A stretch of 64,000 nt of DNA from Brachybacterium fresconis (GTDB lineage: Bacteria; Actinomycetota; Actinomycetes; Actinomycetales; Dermabacteraceae), in the NCBI RefSeq assembly GCF_017876515.1, contig NZ_JAGIOC010000001.1, positions 2,852,001-2,916,000 on the forward strand, in the 5' to 3' direction. Made by a program: the position numbers and the translations under genes. The notes beneath the pieces are model-generated. The model saw only the letters and a program-made list of their open reading frames with translations. It made no database searches and had not been told where the DNA came from. Within the stretch, counting starts at the first letter, position 1. Each line of letters starts with the position of its first letter. Shown here in pieces: positions 32,876 to 40,892 of this stretch.

Positions 32876-33876
32876 GCACCCCCTGGAAGCTGGCCGTCAC
32901 GGCGGACTACGCCGAGGCCGACGGCTCGACCATCTACGGAGACATCGGGCTCGGCACCCTCGCCGCCCACGGCATCGAATGGTCGCTGGTCGGGCAGGCC
33001 GGCCGTGACCTGCGCGGCGAGGAGCTGGAGGGCTTCGACGCGCTGGTCCTGCTCAGCGGGACCCCCTTCGGCCGCGCCCAGCTCGAGGGCGTCACCACCC
33101 TGCAGCATGTCGCGCGCTTCGGCGCCGGCTTCGATTCCGTGGACCTCGCCGCCTGCGACGAGCGCGGCATCACCGTGACCAACGCCCCCACCGGGCTGCG
33201 GGTGCCGATGGCGCACACGGCACTGACCTTCCTGTTCGCTCTCGCCCACTCCCTGCTGCCCAAGGACCGTCTGGTCCGCGAGGCCGCCTGGGACCGCAAG
33301 GCCGAGCATCGTGGTCCGGGCCTCGCCACCGCCACGATCGGCATGATCGGGCTCGGCGGCATCGGCCGGGAGACCGTGCGCCAGCTGCGCGCCCTCGACC
33401 TGGACGTCATCGCCTGGAACCGCTCCCCGCGCCCCGAGTTCTGCGCCGAGGTCGGCATCGAGCAGGCCGGGTTCGAGGACGTGATCGCCCGCAGCGACTA
33501 CCTCATCGTCACCGTCGCCGCCACCCCCGGCACGCGCCACCTGATCGGGGCGCAGCAGCTGACCGCGATGAAGGACTCCGCGTTCCTCATCAACATCGCC
33601 CGCGGCGCCGTCGTCGACGAGCCCGCCCTGGTCACCGCCCTGCAGAAGGGCACCATCGCAGGGGCCGGCCTGGACGTGTTCGAAGTCGAGCCGCTGCCGG
33701 CCGACAGCCCGCTGATCGCGCTCGAGAACGTGGTGCTGTCTCCGCACGCGCTGTGCTGGACGAAGGATTTCGCCGAGGCGACCGGGGCCGAGGTGCTGGA
33801 TGAGGTGATCGCCGTGGCGAGCGGCGGCAGCCCCCGCCACGTCGTGAACGATCCGGCCGGACCGGCCCGCCCGTGA
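32872..33876 (+). CDS. D-isomer-specific 2-hydroxyacid dehydrogenase
   Basis: A 334-residue NAD(P)-dependent D-2-hydroxyacid dehydrogenase of the phosphoglycerate dehydrogenase/glyoxylate reductase family. Substrate-binding segment ARFGAGFDSVDLAACDERGITVTNAP, nucleotide motif GMIGLGGIGRETVRQL, catalytic Arg in INIARGAVVDEPAL, Glu in AGLDVFEVEPLP and His in VLSPHALCWT are all present. Paired with the FMN-linked L-hydroxyacid dehydrogenase, it could reduce the resulting 2-oxoacid to the D-isomer, giving net stereo-inversion. That is inference from order only. It overlaps both neighbours by 4 bp. Confidence 0.88.
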   Translation: MSTPWKLAVTADYAEADGSTIYGDIGLGTLAAHGIEWSLVGQAGRDLRGEELEGFDALVLLSGTPFGRAQLEGVTTLQHVARFGAGFDSVDLAACDERGITVTNAPTGLRVPMAHTALTFLFALAHSLLPKDRLVREAAWDRKAEHRGPGLATATIGMIGLGGIGRETVRQLRALDLDVIAWNRSPRPEFCAEVGIEQAGFEDVIARSDYLIVTVAATPGTRHLIGAQQLTAMKDSAFLINIARGAVVDEPALVTALQKGTIAGAGLDVFEVEPLPADSPLIALENVVLSPHALCWTKDFAEATGAEVLDEVIAVASGGSPRHVVNDPAGPARP

Positions 33877-34760
33877 GCGAGCGGTCCGCGGCCGACGGTG
33901 AGCGCTCAGCGGCTGACGCCGAGCGCTCTGCGGCCGACGAGGCCCGTCTGACGGAGCTGACCTGCCTCGTCACCGGTGCCGCTTCCGAGCGCGGGATCGG
34001 CCGCGGAGTCGCGCTGACCCTCGCCGCCCAGGGCCGCCCGCTGGCCCTGCTCGACCTCGACGGCGCGGGACTCGACGCCGCCGCCGACGCCGCTCGCGAG
34101 GCGGGCGCGCCCGTCGTGGTCACCGCCGAGGTGGACGTGGCCGACGCAGCGAGCGTCGACGCCGCGATCACCGCCCTCGAGGCCGCGAGCGACGCAGGTG
34201 CCGGATCGCTGCCGTCGTCCGGGCCGATGCCGTCGACCGGTGCCCTGCCGCCGATCGCGGCGCTGGTCCACTGCGCGGGCATCGCGAATCCGACCCCGTT
34301 CCTGGAGATGACCAGCGGAAGCTTCCAGCGCACCCTGGCGGTCAACACCCTGGGCCTGTTCCACTTGGCTCAGCGCGTGCTGCCGGGCATGCTCGAGCAG
34401 GGCCTGGGGCGGATCGTCGCGATGAGCTCCACGGCCGCGCAGGACGGCGGCGGCAACTTCTCGACCTCCGCCTACGCCGCCTCCAAGGCCGGGGTCGAGG
34501 GTCTGATCCGGGGGCTGGCGAAGGAGGTCGCCGGCACCGGCGTGACCACCGCCGCGATCGCTCCGGCGAACATCGACACCGACATCATGGACGGTCGGCT
34601 CGAGGGGGAGCGGCGCGAGCAGTTCGTCGCCCGCACACCGGTGGGACGCCTGGGCACCACCCGCGAGCTCGGCGAGCTGGTCGCCTTCCTCGTCGGCCCC
34701 CACGGCGGTTTCACCACCGGCGCCACCTACAACCTCAACGGCGGTCTGCGCGTGGGCTGA
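33873..34760 (+). CDS. Short-chain dehydrogenase/reductase with repeat-built N-terminal extension
   Basis: A 295-residue SDR. After the GTG, an N-terminal extension is built from three 7-residue repeats (ERSAADG, ERSAADA, ERSAADE). The core follows: cofactor motif TGAASERGIG, NAG-equivalent HCAGIANPTP, catalytic Ser in AMSSTAAQDGGGNFSTSAYAASKAG with YAASK, and C-terminus TGATYNLNGGLRVG. An additional Ser/Gly/Pro-rich loop sits near residues 108-125. It overlaps the preceding gene by 4 bp and ends the operon. The extension is probably a repeat-expanded, unstructured leader. Substrate as for the operon: unknown. Confidence 0.85.
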   Translation: MSERSAADGERSAADAERSAADEARLTELTCLVTGAASERGIGRGVALTLAAQGRPLALLDLDGAGLDAAADAAREAGAPVVVTAEVDVADAASVDAAITALEAASDAGAGSLPSSGPMPSTGALPPIAALVHCAGIANPTPFLEMTSGSFQRTLAVNTLGLFHLAQRVLPGMLEQGLGRIVAMSSTAAQDGGGNFSTSAYAASKAGVEGLIRGLAKEVAGTGVTTAAIAPANIDTDIMDGRLEGERREQFVARTPVGRLGTTRELGELVAFLVGPHGGFTTGATYNLNGGLRVG

Positions 34761-34763
34761 GAG

Positions 34764-34899
34764 GGTGCGGAAAAGCGGCGGTGCCCCGGGTGCGGAATAG
34801 CTGCGGTGCCCCGGGTGCGGGTTCGGATCCGCTGCGGCGTCGACCCGGTCAGATGTGTCGTTCAGGCTCCCTCATTCCGGCACATCTGACGGGGTCGAC
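34764..34899. repeat. 25-bp tandem repeat followed by a 19-bp inverted repeat at convergent gene ends
   Basis: Two 25-bp direct repeats (34764-34788 and 34789-34813, three differences) and a 7-bp partial third copy follow the SDR stop. Next comes GTCGACCCGGTCAGATGTG (34839-34857), which pairs with CACATCTGACGGGGTCGAC (34881-34899) with one mismatch and a 23-nt loop. The right arm lies inside the last codons of the convergent MFS gene. The hairpin may be a bidirectional terminator; the combination also resembles a small mobile palindromic element. Confidence 0.65.
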
Positions 34900-36179
34900 G
34901 TGTGCGTGGCCCCCGGAACGGCCCCGTGCTGCCCCGCGTCGCGGTGGGCGGGCCGCCGTGGTCGCGTGGTGAGGAAGAGCCCGACGGCCGCGAGGGCCAG
35001 GAACACCACCATCGAGGAGAACGCGAGACGGTAGTCGTCGAGCCCGGCGCGGCCGTCGGGCGCCAGCACGTCGAGGATCAGCCCGATCACCAGCACCGCC
35101 AGCAGCGAGGTGGTGTAGCCGCCGATGTTCACCATGCCGGTGGCCGTGCCGATCGCCCGTGGTGGCACCCCGGTGCGGGCGAGGTCGAAGCCCACCGAGC
35201 AGGTCGCCGAACCGACCGACAGGGCGACGATCAGCGGCAGCAGCTGCCAGGCCGTGAGCGGGACGGGGATCAGCAGGGTGATGGTCCAGGCGACGGTGAG
35301 CACGCCGCCGGCGATCCATCCCAGCCGGGCCCGATGCTGCGGGAAACGGCCCGTGGCGACCCCCACCAGCGGGCCGATCGCGACCATCACCACCACGTTG
35401 ATGGTGAGCAGTGCCCCGACGGCGGCGGGATCGAGCCCATGGCCGTTCGTCAGGTACGGCACGCCCCACAGGAACAGGAAGGTGTTGACCGTCGCCAGCG
35501 TCAGGGAGTGCAGGAAGAAGCCCGACCAGGCCGCCCGGGAGGTGAACACGTCGCGGAGCACCTGCCCGGCGCGCGGCCGCGCCAGGGCGACGGCGCCCTC
35601 GTCCCCCGGCGGTTCGTCGCGCACCACGGCCAGCACCAGCAGCACGCTGAAGACCAGCAGGAACGCCAAGGACGACCACGCCGCGGTCCAGCCGAAGCCC
35701 ACCAGCACCGCCAGGAACGGCACCGCCGCCACGGCCTGGCCGAACTGGCCGATCATGGTCGCGAGCTGCGTGAACACCGGGACCTGCCCGGTGGGGAACC
35801 AGGTCGCGATCAGCCTGACGACGCTGATCAGGGTGGCCGCGTCGCCGACGCCGGTGAGCATGCGCGCCACCAGCGCTGTGGGCACATCGGTGGCCAGGGC
35901 GAGCAGCAGCTGCCCCGCAGCCATGGTCACCGCGCCGAGGACCATCATGCGGCGCGGTCCCACGCGGTCCAGCAGCAGGCCGGCCGGGATCTGCGCGGCG
36001 GCGTAGGTGCCCAGCTGCACCACCCCGAACAGGCTCAGCACCGCCCCGTCGACCCCGAATCGATCGGACGCCTCCACGCTCGCCACCCCGAAGGAGGCCC
36101 GCCCGGAGACGGCACACAGGTAGGCGAAGACCCCGACCGCCCAGACCAGGTGGGCGCGGGAGACGCGGGAGGCGGGCAC
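34872..36179 (-). CDS. MFS transporter
   Basis: A 435-residue, 12-TM major facilitator. GVVQLGTYAAAQIPAGLLLDRVGPRRMMVLGAVTMAAGQ carries motif A. LVARMLTGVGDAATLISVVRLIATWFP resembles the organophosphate/sugar-acid symporter region, and the second half has GPLVGVATGRFPQHRARLGW. Substrate unknown; organic-acid or sugar-acid uptake is plausible given the neighbourhood. The GTG start has GAAGGAG about 7 nt upstream. CCCTATAGGA lies 68 bp before it, so it may belong to the same regulon as lerK and the 28133 operon. The last codons overlap one arm of the long inverted repeat. Confidence 0.82.
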   Translation of the reverse strand: MPASRVSRAHLVWAVGVFAYLCAVSGRASFGVASVEASDRFGVDGAVLSLFGVVQLGTYAAAQIPAGLLLDRVGPRRMMVLGAVTMAAGQLLLALATDVPTALVARMLTGVGDAATLISVVRLIATWFPTGQVPVFTQLATMIGQFGQAVAAVPFLAVLVGFGWTAAWSSLAFLLVFSVLLVLAVVRDEPPGDEGAVALARPRAGQVLRDVFTSRAAWSGFFLHSLTLATVNTFLFLWGVPYLTNGHGLDPAAVGALLTINVVVMVAIGPLVGVATGRFPQHRARLGWIAGGVLTVAWTITLLIPVPLTAWQLLPLIVALSVGSATCSVGFDLARTGVPPRAIGTATGMVNIGGYTTSLLAVLVIGLILDVLAPDGRAGLDDYRLAFSSMVVFLALAAVGLFLTTRPRRPAHRDAGQHGAVPGATHTSTPSDVPE

Positions 36180-36246
36180 AGGGCTCCTTCGAACGGCGCG
36201 AGGCTCTCGGGCGAGACCCTTCGCACTGCACTCCTCACGAGCGCAC

Positions 36247-36256
36247 CCCTATAGGA
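36247..36256. promoter_or_regulatory. CCCTATAGGA operator-like site upstream of the MFS gene
   Basis: One base off the TCCTATAGGA palindrome, 68 bp upstream of the MFS GTG and 22 bp after the LysR stop. It belongs to the recurrent site family described in the findings. Confidence 0.5.
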
Positions 36257-36277
36257 TCTAGGGGTCGCAGGGTGGCG

Positions 36278-37285
36278 TCAAGGTGCTGCGGGGGTGGTCC
36301 GACCTGTCGTCGGCGATGGGACGGACGCGCCCTCGGGAGCCGTCACCGGCCGCGCCGGCTGCACGCCCGGCGGCGGCGTCGCCGCCAGGATCGCCTGGAA
36401 CACGACGTCCACGCTGGGAGAGGTCGTGCGGCGGTCCCGGGTGGCCGCGACCTGCCGGCCGTCCGCCGCCGTGCCCACCGGCACCACCACGGTTCCGGAG
36501 GTATCGCAGACGCTGGCCGCCAGGGCGTTCAGCACCCCGATGCCCAGTCCCTGGCGCGCCAGGTTCACCACCGTCTGCGGCTGCTCGGACTGCCAGGCCA
36601 GCGGGATCTCGAGCTCCCAGGCCAGCAGGGCGCTGCCGGTGTCGGGATCGACCGCGGCGCCCGGCTGGGCGATGGCGATCAGCGGATGCGCCTCGAGGGC
36701 CTGCGGCGCCAGACCGGCCGACGCCGCATCGCCCTCGGTCAGCAGCGGATGATCGGGCGGGATGATCGCGACGTAGCGCTCGGTCCACAGGTGGACGCTG
36801 CGGAGATCCTCGGACGGGGGATCGGCCGCCAGGGAATGGATCGCGATGTGGAAGCGCCCGGAGACGATCCCGGAGACCAGATCCGGGGTGGTGTGCTCGG
36901 TCAGCTCGATGCGGAGGAAGGGATGGGCGGCGTGGAGCGTGGCCAGCACCCCGGGCAGGAAGCCCGCGCTGACGCTGGGGTGGCAGCCGATCACCACCCG
37001 TCCCCGCGGCGTCCCGGAGTGGGCGTCGACGGCCTCGGCGCCCTTCTCCAGCGCTGTGAGCACGGCCCGGGCGTGGGGGAGGAAGGCGGTGCCGAGCTCC
37101 GTCGGTCCGATGGGCCGGTGGCTGCGGTCGACGAGGGTTCCGCCGAGGGTGCGCTCGAGCGCGGCCACGTGCGTGCTGACCCGGGACTGCGCTCGATGCA
37201 GCGCCCGCGCCGCCGCGGAGAAGCTGCCGTGGTCGATGACCGCCACGAAGGTCTCCAACCAATCCGTCTGCTCGATGCGCGCCAT
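36278..37285 (-). CDS. LysR-family transcriptional regulator
   Basis: A 335-residue LysR protein. The N-terminal winged HTH (DWLETFVAVIDHGSFSAAARALHRAQSRVSTHVAALERTLGGTLVDRS) has the family pattern. It is followed by a periplasmic-binding-like effector domain (GRVVIGCHPSVSAGFLPGVLATLHAAHPFLRIEL, VSGRFHIAIHSL, LARQGLGIGVLNALA). A Pro/Thr-rich C-terminal tail of about 35 residues is unusual. AGGAGG lies about 10 nt before the ATG. It is divergent from tctC (301-bp gap), the common layout for LysR regulators of TctCBA transporters, so it probably activates the transporter and perhaps the rhamnonate-type genes downstream. Confidence 0.88.
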   Translation of the reverse strand: MARIEQTDWLETFVAVIDHGSFSAAARALHRAQSRVSTHVAALERTLGGTLVDRSHRPIGPTELGTAFLPHARAVLTALEKGAEAVDAHSGTPRGRVVIGCHPSVSAGFLPGVLATLHAAHPFLRIELTEHTTPDLVSGIVSGRFHIAIHSLAADPPSEDLRSVHLWTERYVAIIPPDHPLLTEGDAASAGLAPQALEAHPLIAIAQPGAAVDPDTGSALLAWELEIPLAWQSEQPQTVVNLARQGLGIGVLNALAASVCDTSGTVVVPVGTAADGRQVAATRDRRTTSPSVDVVFQAILAATPPPGVQPARPVTAPEGASVPSPTTGRTTPAAP

Positions 37286-37586
37286 CGCGTCCGTCGTCCT
37301 CCTGAGGGATCCCCGCGCGCCGCACGAGGGTCACGATCCGATGTCGGTGGATCTCCGAGGTCCGGCATCCCTGCAGGTCTCCGCGGAGTGTGACCCAGCT
37401 TATCAATATCGCATATAGGATTTCCGGATCGCGGGTCGAATCGTCGGTCTCCCGGGCACCCGGCGTTGGTAGTTTTCAGGCACCTCGCAGGAGACAACGC
37501 CTGGTCACGACGCGAGCACACCGCCGTGCAGGCATCGCCCCCGCGACGTGCATCCATCCGACCCGCACGATGAAGTGGAGTCCGCC
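37286..37586. promoter_or_regulatory. LysR/tctC divergent control region
   Basis: Contains GATCCGATGTC (37335-37345), an imperfect copy of the ACATCSGATGT palindrome of the rhamnonate genes. It also holds an element at 37396-37437 (beginning CAGCTTATCAATATCGCATA) about 69% identical to 41823-41864 in the SDR/ADH divergent region. Inside that element, GCATATAGGA (37411-37420) resembles the TCCTATAGGA family. The tctC start has GGAG about 7 nt upstream. Confidence 0.45.
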
Positions 37587-38630
37587 ATGACGCACACCCG
37601 ATCCCGCTCCCTGCTCTCCTGCCTCGCCGGCGCCGCAGCGCTCGCGCTGGTGGCCTCCGGATGCTCCGGCGGCGCCGGCGGTGGGGGCGGCGCCGACCGA
37701 GACGCGGTCCAGGCCTGCAACGACATCAACGCCGAATACCCGAACGGGCCCGTCGAGCTGATCGTCCCCTGGGCCGCCGGCGGTGGCACCGACGGCGTCG
37801 CCCGGCTGATCGGCGACCAGCTCTCGACCCAGATGGGCAGCAACATCAACGTCGTCAACCGCACCGGCGGCTCCGGCGTCGTCGGCCACCAGGCCATGGC
37901 CGACGCGGAGCCGGACGGCCAGACGATCGGACTGGTGACCGTCGAGATCGGGATGATGCACTGGCAGGGCCTGACCGACCTGACCGGCGAGGACCTCACC
38001 GCGATCTCGCAGATGAACGAGGACGGTGCCGGGATCACCGTCGCCGCCGATGCCCAGTGGGAGACCGCCGAGGAGCTGCTGACCTATATCGAGGAGCATC
38101 CCGGCGAGGTCACCTCCTCCGGCACCGGACAGGGCGGCATCTGGCACCTCGCGCTGCTGGGCATGCTGCTGGACAACGGCCTGCCCGTGGACTCGGTGAA
38201 CTTCGTGCCCTCCGAGGGCGCGGCTCCGGCCCTGCAGGAGATGGTGGCCGGCGGCATCGACATGACCACGAACTCCCTCGGCGAGTCCCAGACCATGCTC
38301 GACTCCGACCGGGCCAAGGCCCTGGCCGTGATGGGCACCGAGCGGGACCCGAACTTCCCCGACGTCCCCACCCTCGAGGAGCAGACCGGCTCGGACTACA
38401 ACATGACCGTCTGGCGCGGGATCGCCGGGCCCGAGGACATGGATCCCACGGTGGTCGAGGAGCTCGAGTGCCATCTGGGCCTGATCGCCGAGTCCGACGA
38501 GTTCAACCAGTTCATGGCCGACTCCGGTCTGGGCGTGAAGTACCGCGGCGCGGAGGAGTTCCAGCAGCTCATGGCCGAGGACGACGCGGCCAAGGGCGAG
38601 GTCATGAAGGAAGCGGGGCTCGCGAAGTGA
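37587..38630 (+). CDS. tctC: TctC-type tripartite transporter substrate-binding lipoprotein
   Basis: A 347-residue extracytoplasmic solute receptor. The signal peptide MTHTRSRSLLSCLAGAAALALV ends in the lipobox ASGC, so the mature protein is a membrane-anchored lipoprotein. Family motifs of the Bug/TctC receptors are PVELIVPWAAGGGTDGVARLI, NVVNRTGGSGVVGHQAMADAEPDG, EVTSSGTGQGGIWHLAL and VWRGIAGPEDMDPTVVEEL. Receptors of this fold bind carboxylates. Next to L-rhamnonate-type genes a hexonate-type acid is a plausible ligand. First gene of tctCBA, with the TctB GTG overlapping its stop. Confidence 0.9.
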   Translation: MTHTRSRSLLSCLAGAAALALVASGCSGGAGGGGGADRDAVQACNDINAEYPNGPVELIVPWAAGGGTDGVARLIGDQLSTQMGSNINVVNRTGGSGVVGHQAMADAEPDGQTIGLVTVEIGMMHWQGLTDLTGEDLTAISQMNEDGAGITVAADAQWETAEELLTYIEEHPGEVTSSGTGQGGIWHLALLGMLLDNGLPVDSVNFVPSEGAAPALQEMVAGGIDMTTNSLGESQTMLDSDRAKALAVMGTERDPNFPDVPTLEEQTGSDYNMTVWRGIAGPEDMDPTVVEELECHLGLIAESDEFNQFMADSGLGVKYRGAEEFQQLMAEDDAAKGEVMKEAGLAK

Positions 38631-39235
38631 CCTCGTCGGAGACCGGGGCCGCGGCGGGCGCCGAGGCTCCTGCCGGCAGCTCGCTGCCGGTGAACCTCGT
38701 GATCGGCGCCGCCGCCGTCCTCCTCGGCGGCGCGGTGATCCCCTACGGGGCGTCGATGCCGTACATCCGCGAGGGCATCCCCGGGCCGGGACTGTTCCCG
38801 ATGATGATCGGCGGCCTCCTGGTCCTGTTCGGGGCGCTCGTGATCATCACGAGCCTGCACGCGGCGCGACGGAGGCAGGCCGCCTCCGCCCCGTCGGCGG
38901 AGGCCGGGTCCGTCGCGGTCGCGGCGGCCGACGAGGCGGGCTCCGCCGCCCCGGAGGCCGGAGCGGTCCTGGACACGGACATCGGGTCCGACGGGCCCCG
39001 GCGATGGATCAACGGCGCCGTCCTGATGGGCGGCATCGTCTTCTTCGTGCTCGCCGCCGAGCCGCTCGGGTTCCCGCTGACCATGGCGATCCTCGTGTTC
39101 GCCATCGTGTTCTCGCTGCGGGCGAGGTGGTGGGTCGCTCTCCTGACCGCCGTGCTCTCCTCCGTCGGCCTGTGGGCCATGTTCGAGCTGGGCCTGATGG
39201 TCCAGCTGCCCGACGGCATCATCCAGGGGTTCTGA
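38627..39235 (+). CDS. tctB: TctB-type small membrane subunit
   Basis: A 202-residue protein with four predicted TM helices: two N-terminal (NLVIGAAAVLLGGAVIPYG, LFPMMIGGLLVLFGALVIITSL) and two C-terminal (INGAVLMGGIVFFVLAA, LTMAILVFAIVFSL with WVALLTAVLSSVGLWAMF). Its last segment FELGLMVQLPDGIIQGF matches the TctB end (LP.G). The loop between helices 2 and 3 is enlarged by about 45 Ala/Gly/Glu-rich residues. It is the small subunit of the tripartite tricarboxylate-type importer. Coupled to tctC by GTGA overlap and to tctA with one base between. Confidence 0.85.
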   Translation: MTSSETGAAAGAEAPAGSSLPVNLVIGAAAVLLGGAVIPYGASMPYIREGIPGPGLFPMMIGGLLVLFGALVIITSLHAARRRQAASAPSAEAGSVAVAAADEAGSAAPEAGAVLDTDIGSDGPRRWINGAVLMGGIVFFVLAAEPLGFPLTMAILVFAIVFSLRARWWVALLTAVLSSVGLWAMFELGLMVQLPDGIIQGF

Positions 39236-39236
39236 C

Positions 39237-40787
39237 ATGATCGAGAACTTCGAAGGCGCCCTGGTCCTGATCGGTGATCCCACCACGATCCTCGTGATGA
39301 TCCTCGCCGCCCTGTTCGGCCTGGTCATCGGGTCGCTGCCGGGCATGACCGCCACCCTCGCGGCCGCGCTGCTGGTGCCCTTCACCTTCTTCCTGGATCC
39401 GGTGCCCGCGATCGCCGCGATCATCACCATGTCGGCGATGGCGATCTTCGCCGGGGACATCCCCAGCGCCCTGCTGCGGATCCCCGGCACCCCGTCGTCG
39501 GCCGCGTACACGGAGGACGCCTTCGCCCTGACCCGCCATGGCAAGGGGTCTCTCGGTCTGGGGGTCTCCCTCCTGGCCTCCGTGCTCGGCGGTCTGTTCG
39601 GGTCGGTGGTGCTGATCTTCGTGTCCCCGATCCTGGGCGAGTTCGCGCTGCGCTTCACCAGTTTCGAGTACTTCTGGGTGGCGGTGCTGGGGCTGACGGC
39701 GGCGGTGATCGTCTCGAAGGGGGCTCAGCTGAAGGGCGCGATCGCCCTGATGGTCGGACTGCTGGTCTCGACCGTCGGCCTCGACGTCACGCTCGGGCAC
39801 CCGCGCTTCACCTTCGGCAACGAGGAGCTGTACCGGGGCGTCGACTTCATCGCCGCGATGATCGGCCTGTTCGGGCTCTCGGAGGTGCTGCGAGCCGTCA
39901 CGGCCCGCAAGGGGCAGTCGATGCCGATCCCGCGGATCGAGGGCCGGGGAGCCCTGCGCTCCGCCTTTCGGGCGATCGGGCGGAACAAGGCACGAGTGGC
40001 CTCGGGCTCGACCATCGGCGGTGTCGTCGGGGCGCTGCCCGGGGCGGGCGCCGACATCGCAGCCTGGATCTCCTACGCGTTCACCCGCTCCACCAGCCGG
40101 AAGAAGCCCGGCGATACGGCCGACGACAAGCGCCTGGAGGCGATCGCCGGTGCCTCCAGCGCCAACAACGCGGGCGTCGCCTCGGCCTACGTACCGACGC
40201 TGGCCTTCGGCATCCCGGGCGACACCATCACGGCGATCCTGGTCGGCGTGCTGCTGGTCAAGGGCATCACCCCCGGTCCGGACCTGTTCCTGTACCAGAC
40301 CGACACCCTGTACGCGCTCTACCTCATCTTCATCATCGCCAACCTGCTCCTACTGCCGCTGGGCTTCCTGCTGATCCGGGCCTCCGGGTTCGTGCTGCGG
40401 ATCCCGCGGACGGTGCTGATGGGGCTGATCGTGTCGATCTCGATCTGCGGAGCCTTCGCCATCAACAACGGCTACCTCGAGGTGGGTCTGATGGTGATCT
40501 TCGGGGTGCTGGGGTACCTCTTCGAGAAGGGCGGCATCCCGCTGGCGCCGGTGGTGCTGGGGATCGTGCTGGGTCCGATCGTCGAGAGCAACTTCATGCA
40601 GTCGGTGATCAAGACCAACTGGGACCTGACCCAGTTCTTCACCCGCCCCATCAGCGCGGTCCTGATCGTCCTGGTGGTCCTCGCGATCGCGGCCTCGCCG
40701 ATGATGACCTGGCTGGGCAGGCGCGCCGAGCGGTTCGCGTCGGTGAAAGCGGCGCAGGACGAGGAGGACTCCTCGGTCAGCTCCTGA
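39237..40787 (+). CDS. tctA: TctA-type large permease subunit
   Basis: A 516-residue permease with about 12 TM helices. Family hallmarks are GLVIGSLPGMTATLAAALLVPFTF at the N-terminus, GDIPSALLRIPGTPSSAAYTEDAFALTRHGKGSLGLG, GSTIGGVVGALPGAGADIAAWISY, ASSANNAGVASAYVPTLAFGIPGDTITAILVGVLLVKGITPGPDLF and VLGPIVESNFMQSV. It is the conducting subunit of the Na+/H+-driven TTT family, working with TctC and TctB. It ends in a perfect 17-bp hairpin shared with the convergent SDR. Confidence 0.93.
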   Translation: MIENFEGALVLIGDPTTILVMILAALFGLVIGSLPGMTATLAAALLVPFTFFLDPVPAIAAIITMSAMAIFAGDIPSALLRIPGTPSSAAYTEDAFALTRHGKGSLGLGVSLLASVLGGLFGSVVLIFVSPILGEFALRFTSFEYFWVAVLGLTAAVIVSKGAQLKGAIALMVGLLVSTVGLDVTLGHPRFTFGNEELYRGVDFIAAMIGLFGLSEVLRAVTARKGQSMPIPRIEGRGALRSAFRAIGRNKARVASGSTIGGVVGALPGAGADIAAWISYAFTRSTSRKKPGDTADDKRLEAIAGASSANNAGVASAYVPTLAFGIPGDTITAILVGVLLVKGITPGPDLFLYQTDTLYALYLIFIIANLLLLPLGFLLIRASGFVLRIPRTVLMGLIVSISICGAFAINNGYLEVGLMVIFGVLGYLFEKGGIPLAPVVLGIVLGPIVESNFMQSVIKTNWDLTQFFTRPISAVLIVLVVLAIAASPMMTWLGRRAERFASVKAAQDEEDSSVSS

Positions 40788-40803
40788 CCCCCGCGACGAC
40801 GAC

Positions 40804-40842
40804 GGAGCCCCCGACGGAGATCCGCTCTCCGTCGGGGGCTCC
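40804..40842. terminator. Bidirectional terminator between tctA and the SDR
   Basis: GGAGCCCCCGACGGAGA (40804-40820) is perfectly complementary to TCTCCGTCGGGGGCTCC (40826-40842) with a 5-nt loop: a 17-bp stem in a 105-bp gap between convergent genes. It is the strongest stem in the window. Confidence 0.85.
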
Positions 40843-40892
40843 GCTGCGTGGGGCCCCGCGCGCCGCTGCGGGAGGCGCCGTGCGCCGCGGTC

